Origin: Chitinophaga pinensis
GTDB taxonomy: Bacteria > Bacteroidota > Bacteroidia > UKL13-3
Direction: 5' to 3'
Assembly (NCBI GenBank): GCA_945873755.1
Contig: CAMCEM010000011.1
Location: 1 to 37,166 of the forward strand
DNA length: 37,166 nucleotides
The notes below the pieces were generated by a model that was not told the origin of the DNA, made no database searches, and worked only from the letters and a program-made list of their open reading frames with translations. Positions within the stretch are counted from its first letter, which is position 1. Each line of letters starts with the position of its first letter. Positions 33,496 through 37,166 of the stretch are shown in pieces. A program made the translations under genes and the position numbers.

Positions 33496-36249
33496 TTGAA
33501 AATTCAATTTAATCATATCGCTTTTATAGTTATTTTAGTTTTTTTTAAAAATTGCATTTTGTACTCACAAAATATAATTGAAAATAACACTACGAAACAA
33601 ATTGGTTTTATAGAAAACAAAGGTCAATGGAATAACGATGTTTTTTTTAAAATGCAAACTGCTGCAACCCATGTTTTATTTAAAAAAAATACAATCAATT
33701 ATTATTATTTAAAAAATGAAGAGTTAGCTAAAAATAATCACCATTTGAATGCTAAACCCAACCAAATTAGTGGCCATTATATTTCGGTTGATTTTAAAAA
33801 CTGCAATGCAAATGCCATTCCTCAAAAAGTAGGAGAAGCAAATAATTATTATTTCAATTATTATTTAGAAAACGATAAAAGTAAATGGAAAAGCCATGTT
33901 AATACCTATACAAAAATGGTTTATAATAATCTATATAATAACATTGACTTATTTGTTGGCGCTAAAACAAACCATTCATTAAAGCTAGATTGGTTGGTAA
34001 AACCTAATGGAAAAATTGAAGACATAGCATTGAAGGTAAATGGTGCCGACAGCATTTACTTGAATTATGGCGAACTTTTTATATCACATTCACTAGGCAA
34101 TTTAAAAGAAAAAAAACCTTATGCTTACCAATATATTGAAGGAAAAAGAATTGATGTGGAAGTAAACTTTATAATTAAAAATAATTGTATTGGTTTTAAA
34201 ACTGCTCCCTATAACAAAAACTATAGTATAATAATTGATCCTGATTTAATTTTTAGCACTTATAGTGGTTCAACAGAAGACAATTTTGGATACACAGCTA
34301 CTTACGACAGTGAAGGAAATTTATTTGCTGGAGGAATAACTACTAATGCGTTTGGAGGAAAATATCCGGTAACAGCAGGTGCATTTCAATTAGTATATAA
34401 AGGAGGAACAACCGAACCACCGGTAAATTTACCTTGCGATATTACTATTAGTAAATATTCGAGTGAAGGAAAACAACTAATTTATGCAACTTATTTAGGA
34501 GGAAGCAATAATGAAAATCCACACAGTTTAATTGCAGATAAATTTGATAATTTGGTTGTAATGGGAACTACAAAATCGAAAGATTATCCTGTAAGTATTA
34601 GCGGCTTTGATACCAGTCAAAATGGCGATTACGATTTAATTATTACCAAATTTAATAAAGACGGAAGTGCGTTGCTAGGTTCAACTTATTTTGGAGGATA
34701 TTTGGATGATGGATTAAATAGAAATACAAACCTAAATGTATTTTATGCTGATGAATTTAAAGGTGATTTAATAATTGACAAAAACAATAATATTATAGTA
34801 GGAAGTTGCAGTTACTCATTAAACTTTCCAATTACAGCTGGTTCTTTTGGTTCTGCTATTTCCGACACTTTGCAAAAAGGTGTGGTATTTAAATTTTCGG
34901 AAAATTGCGAAAATTTAATTTTTAGTGCTGCTTTGCCTGGCAATAGCGAAGATGTAATTTATAGTGTAGATTTAAATACAAATGACGACATATTTATTGC
35001 GGGAAGCACAACTGGTGCTATAAATATTGCAACTGCGACAAATTCATTTTTTGGAGGAAAAAGCGATGGTTTTTTTGCAAAAATAAAAAATGATGGAAGC
35101 GCTGTTTTAAAATTAAAATATTTTGGAACAGCATCGGCCGATCAAATATTTAGTTTGGAACTAGACGAAAAAGAAAATATTTATGTGGTAGGAAATTCGT
35201 TGGGTAATTTACAAAAAGTAGGAAATGTGTATTTTAATTCTTTAGGCAAACAATTTATAAGCAAAATTAATAACGATTTTAATGCCATTGAATTCACAAG
35301 TATTTTTGGAAGAGGTTTGGCAAATTTAGACATTAGCATCAATGCGTTTTTATTGGATGAATGTGGCCGATTATACATAAGTGGTTGGGGTGGAACAAAT
35401 GGAGTAGGAAATACATTTAACTTACCAATTACAGCAGATGCATTTCAAAAAACAACTGACGGACGAGATTTTTATTTAATGGTTTTAAGTGAAAATGCTG
35501 AAAAGTTGTTATTCGGAAGTTATTTTGGTGGCGATAAAACAGGCGATCATGTTGATGGAGGAACAAGTAGGTTTGATAAAAAAGGTTTTATTTATCAATC
35601 TGTATGTGCCAGTTGCCCTGACTTTAATGGCCAACCCACCATGAACGATTTTCCAATAAGTACAGATGCTGTTTTTAAAACCAATGTTAGTCCTAGGTGT
35701 AGTAATGCTGCTTTTAAAATGTCGTTTTCGTTTAAAGAAGCTAAAATACTAATGACCATAGATACTTGTGCTAGAAAAGTAACACTAAATACACCTACAG
35801 ACAATGCTTTAAATTATTTATGGCTATTGCCAAATGGCAAAACAAGTAATATTAGGAACCCAATTATTGAAATAGATGAAATAAATAACAAAGAAATAAC
35901 ATTGATATTGAATGCTTTTACCAATTGTGCAGATACTACAAAAGCTACTTTAAACTATGTAGATTCTTTCTCATTGGCTTCATTTTCAAATGTTTTTACC
36001 CCAAATAACGATGGAATAAACGACTATTTTTCAATAGAAGGAATAACTAAATGTGGCGAATTTGACTTGACTTTTTACAACAGATGGGGGCAAGAAGTTT
36101 TTAAAACCGATGAAAATGGTTTTAAATGGGATGGAAAGACTAAAGCCGGTGAGCCTTTATTAGAAGGCGTTTACTTTTATTTGGGTAAATACAAAAACCA
36201 AAATTCAACTGAAGTAAAGTTGCATGGAACAGTTACTATAATTCGGTAA
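33496..36249 (+). CDS. DUF7948/SBBP-repeat secreted protein with CHU_C sorting domain
   Basis: 917 residues from TTG at 33496; TTG at 33469 would add nine. There is no ATG before residue 60 or so, and the 33496 start gives a good signal peptide (KIQFNHIAFIVILVFFKN through YSQ). The N-terminal part has the DUF7948 pattern (IGFIENKGQWNNDVFFK, then DLFVGAK and LDWLVKPNGKIEDIAL). A series of SBBP-type beta-propeller repeats follows (YATYLGGSNNENPHSLI, GSTYFGGYLDDG, FGSYFGGDKTGDHVDGG). The last 90 residues are a CHU_C domain (NVFTPNNDGINDYF, NRWGQEVFKT, LHGTVTIIR). It should be exported by T9SS. It is 56 bases upstream of an outer-membrane barrel gene. Confidence 0.88.
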   Translation: MKIQFNHIAFIVILVFFKNCILYSQNIIENNTTKQIGFIENKGQWNNDVFFKMQTAATHVLFKKNTINYYYLKNEELAKNNHHLNAKPNQISGHYISVDFKNCNANAIPQKVGEANNYYFNYYLENDKSKWKSHVNTYTKMVYNNLYNNIDLFVGAKTNHSLKLDWLVKPNGKIEDIALKVNGADSIYLNYGELFISHSLGNLKEKKPYAYQYIEGKRIDVEVNFIIKNNCIGFKTAPYNKNYSIIIDPDLIFSTYSGSTEDNFGYTATYDSEGNLFAGGITTNAFGGKYPVTAGAFQLVYKGGTTEPPVNLPCDITISKYSSEGKQLIYATYLGGSNNENPHSLIADKFDNLVVMGTTKSKDYPVSISGFDTSQNGDYDLIITKFNKDGSALLGSTYFGGYLDDGLNRNTNLNVFYADEFKGDLIIDKNNNIIVGSCSYSLNFPITAGSFGSAISDTLQKGVVFKFSENCENLIFSAALPGNSEDVIYSVDLNTNDDIFIAGSTTGAINIATATNSFFGGKSDGFFAKIKNDGSAVLKLKYFGTASADQIFSLELDEKENIYVVGNSLGNLQKVGNVYFNSLGKQFISKINNDFNAIEFTSIFGRGLANLDISINAFLLDECGRLYISGWGGTNGVGNTFNLPITADAFQKTTDGRDFYLMVLSENAEKLLFGSYFGGDKTGDHVDGGTSRFDKKGFIYQSVCASCPDFNGQPTMNDFPISTDAVFKTNVSPRCSNAAFKMSFSFKEAKILMTIDTCARKVTLNTPTDNALNYLWLLPNGKTSNIRNPIIEIDEINNKEITLILNAFTNCADTTKATLNYVDSFSLASFSNVFTPNNDGINDYFSIEGITKCGEFDLTFYNRWGQEVFKTDENGFKWDGKTKAGEPLLEGVYFYLGKYKNQNSTEVKLHGTVTIIR

Positions 36250-36305
36250 TTTTTTATTCTTTTAATTAATTACGATAATTGAAAGTAATTTTTATTAATT
36301 GAATA

Positions 36306-37115
36306 ATGAAATATTTAACTTTATTAATTTTAATTTTAATATCCAAATTTATAACTGCGCAACAGGTAATTGGCCCAATAGGCGCTAATGCTTGGTCGGT
36401 AGGAGGAAACTCTGTAGCCGAAAAAAATGTATTTAGCGTAAACAACAATATGGCTGCTACTGCCGATTTAAATTCATTTAACATAGGAATTTATAACCAA
36501 ACTCCGTTTGCTATAAAACAACTTAATACTATAAATGCCAGTGTTATAATACCTTCAAAGCTTTTAAATATTGGGTTTTCGGTAAATAATTTTGGTTATG
36601 AAAAATTTAATCAGCAAAATTTGAGTATAGGAATAAGTAAAAAATTAAACAATAATTTTAACTTGGGTATAACCTTAAATTATTTAACAATAAATGTATA
36701 CGGACAAGAAAACACAGGTGCATTAACGGGAAGTGTAAGCACTTTTTATAAAATAAATAAAAATATACAACTAGGAGTTTTGTTATTTAACCCAATAGAA
36801 AGCAAATACAATATAAACGGATACGGAAATGTAAATACTTTTGGACGAATTGGGGCAAAGTATCAATTAAGTAAAAGCGTGTTTTTAATTGGTGAAATAG
36901 ATAAAACTATTCAATACGAAGCCATTTTAAGAGGGGGAATAAATTATGCTATTCATCCTAAATTTAATTTAAGCTTAGGCTTTGCCAATAACCCTAATAT
37001 AATTACTTGCGGTTTTAATGCCAAGGTAAAACAAATTGATATTACTTTTGCAACAAGTATTCATGAAACATTGGGCTTAACACCTCATATTGGTTTGGTA
37101 TTTTATGGTAAATAA
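36306..37115 (+). CDS. Outer-membrane beta-barrel protein, possibly PorV/PorQ-like
   Basis: 269 residues with a signal peptide (MKYLTLLILILISKFITAQ). The mature part is a run of amphipathic beta-strands with short turns. It starts with a GGNSVAEKNVFSVNNNMA segment like the 'GG-(S/A)-A...NPA' N-terminus of PorV/PorQ and FadL-type barrels, and ends in IGLVFYGK. In T9SS, PorV shuttles cargo from the translocon to the attachment complex and PorQ belongs to that complex; some paralogues sit beside one cargo gene. Its place behind a CHU_C protein suits that. Family assignment is tentative because conserved residues are few; a generic barrel is the alternative. Confidence 0.65.
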   Translation: MKYLTLLILILISKFITAQQVIGPIGANAWSVGGNSVAEKNVFSVNNNMAATADLNSFNIGIYNQTPFAIKQLNTINASVIIPSKLLNIGFSVNNFGYEKFNQQNLSIGISKKLNNNFNLGITLNYLTINVYGQENTGALTGSVSTFYKINKNIQLGVLLFNPIESKYNINGYGNVNTFGRIGAKYQLSKSVFLIGEIDKTIQYEAILRGGINYAIHPKFNLSLGFANNPNIITCGFNAKVKQIDITFATSIHETLGLTPHIGLVFYGK

Positions 37116-37166
37116 GTTTACTAACTTAGTTAAATACATGTTTGCTTTTGCAATGGTTTTATTGTT
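37105..37166 (+). CDS. Start of an exported protein, 3' truncated by window edge
   Basis: ATG at 37105 overlaps the last 11 bases of the barrel gene and opens MVNKFTNLVKYMFAFAMVLL, which looks like a signal peptide: a basic start and then a hydrophobic core. It stays open to the end of the window. A second ATG at 37138 gives a shorter start. The overlap suggests translational coupling with the barrel gene. Nothing can be said about function. Confidence 0.5.
   Translation, partial: MVNKFTNLVKYMFAFAMVLL

Overview
The window is AT-rich chromosomal DNA from a member of the Bacteroidota, probably a gliding or surface-adhesive lineage. The signs are three gliding-associated/CHU_C-type C-terminal sorting domains of the type IX secretion system (T9SS), a uppS-bamA-skp-skp block, matches to the Bacteroidota -7 promoter box TAnnTTTG, few Shine-Dalgarno sequences, and intergenic low-complexity repeats typical of the phylum. 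I see no rRNA, tRNA or CRISPR array.

Layout. 1-5.6 kb: the 3' part of a GH3-type acyl-adenylating enzyme, a repeat-filled gap, a DEVD-box RNA helicase, a DUF433/PIN-like toxin-antitoxin-type pair, and a 2-oxoacid dehydrogenase E2. 5.6-10.7 kb: a three-gene minus-strand export operon (ABC transporter, HlyD-like adaptor, TolC-like channel). The ABC protein has a cysteine-less C39-like N-terminal domain and an ATPase domain with several altered catalytic motifs. 10.9-15.8 kb: the plus-strand lipid-initiation cluster yceD-rpmF-plsX-fabH-accB-accC, ending in a strong bidirectional terminator. 15.8-17.8 kb: a cold-shock-domain protein with a possible long structured leader, then a RAYT (REP-associated tyrosine transposase) gene. 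The RAYT gene is flanked by palindromic repeats, including a tandem array of about 118-bp units, and by a small remnant resembling the 3' end of the neighbouring dsbD. 17.8-25.8 kb: dsbD, two tandem Skp/OmpH chaperones, bamA, uppS and a FAD-dependent oxidoreductase, all on the minus strand.

25.9-37.2 kb is the most distinctive part and is linked to T9SS. An ECF sigma factor overlaps by 4 bp the gene for a membrane-anchored protein. That protein has a short cytoplasmic anti-sigma-like N-terminus, one membrane helix, a low-complexity linker and a CHU_C sorting domain. Just downstream is a 1995-residue secreted PKD-rich protein with the same kind of sorting domain. Divergently, on the plus strand, lie a third CHU_C protein (DUF7948 plus SBBP-type repeats), an outer-membrane barrel protein possibly of the PorV/PorQ type, and the start of another exported protein. 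My main hypothesis is that the tethered CHU_C domain lets the cell sense T9SS cargo or T9SS capacity and control the sigma factor. This is inference from architecture and gene order.
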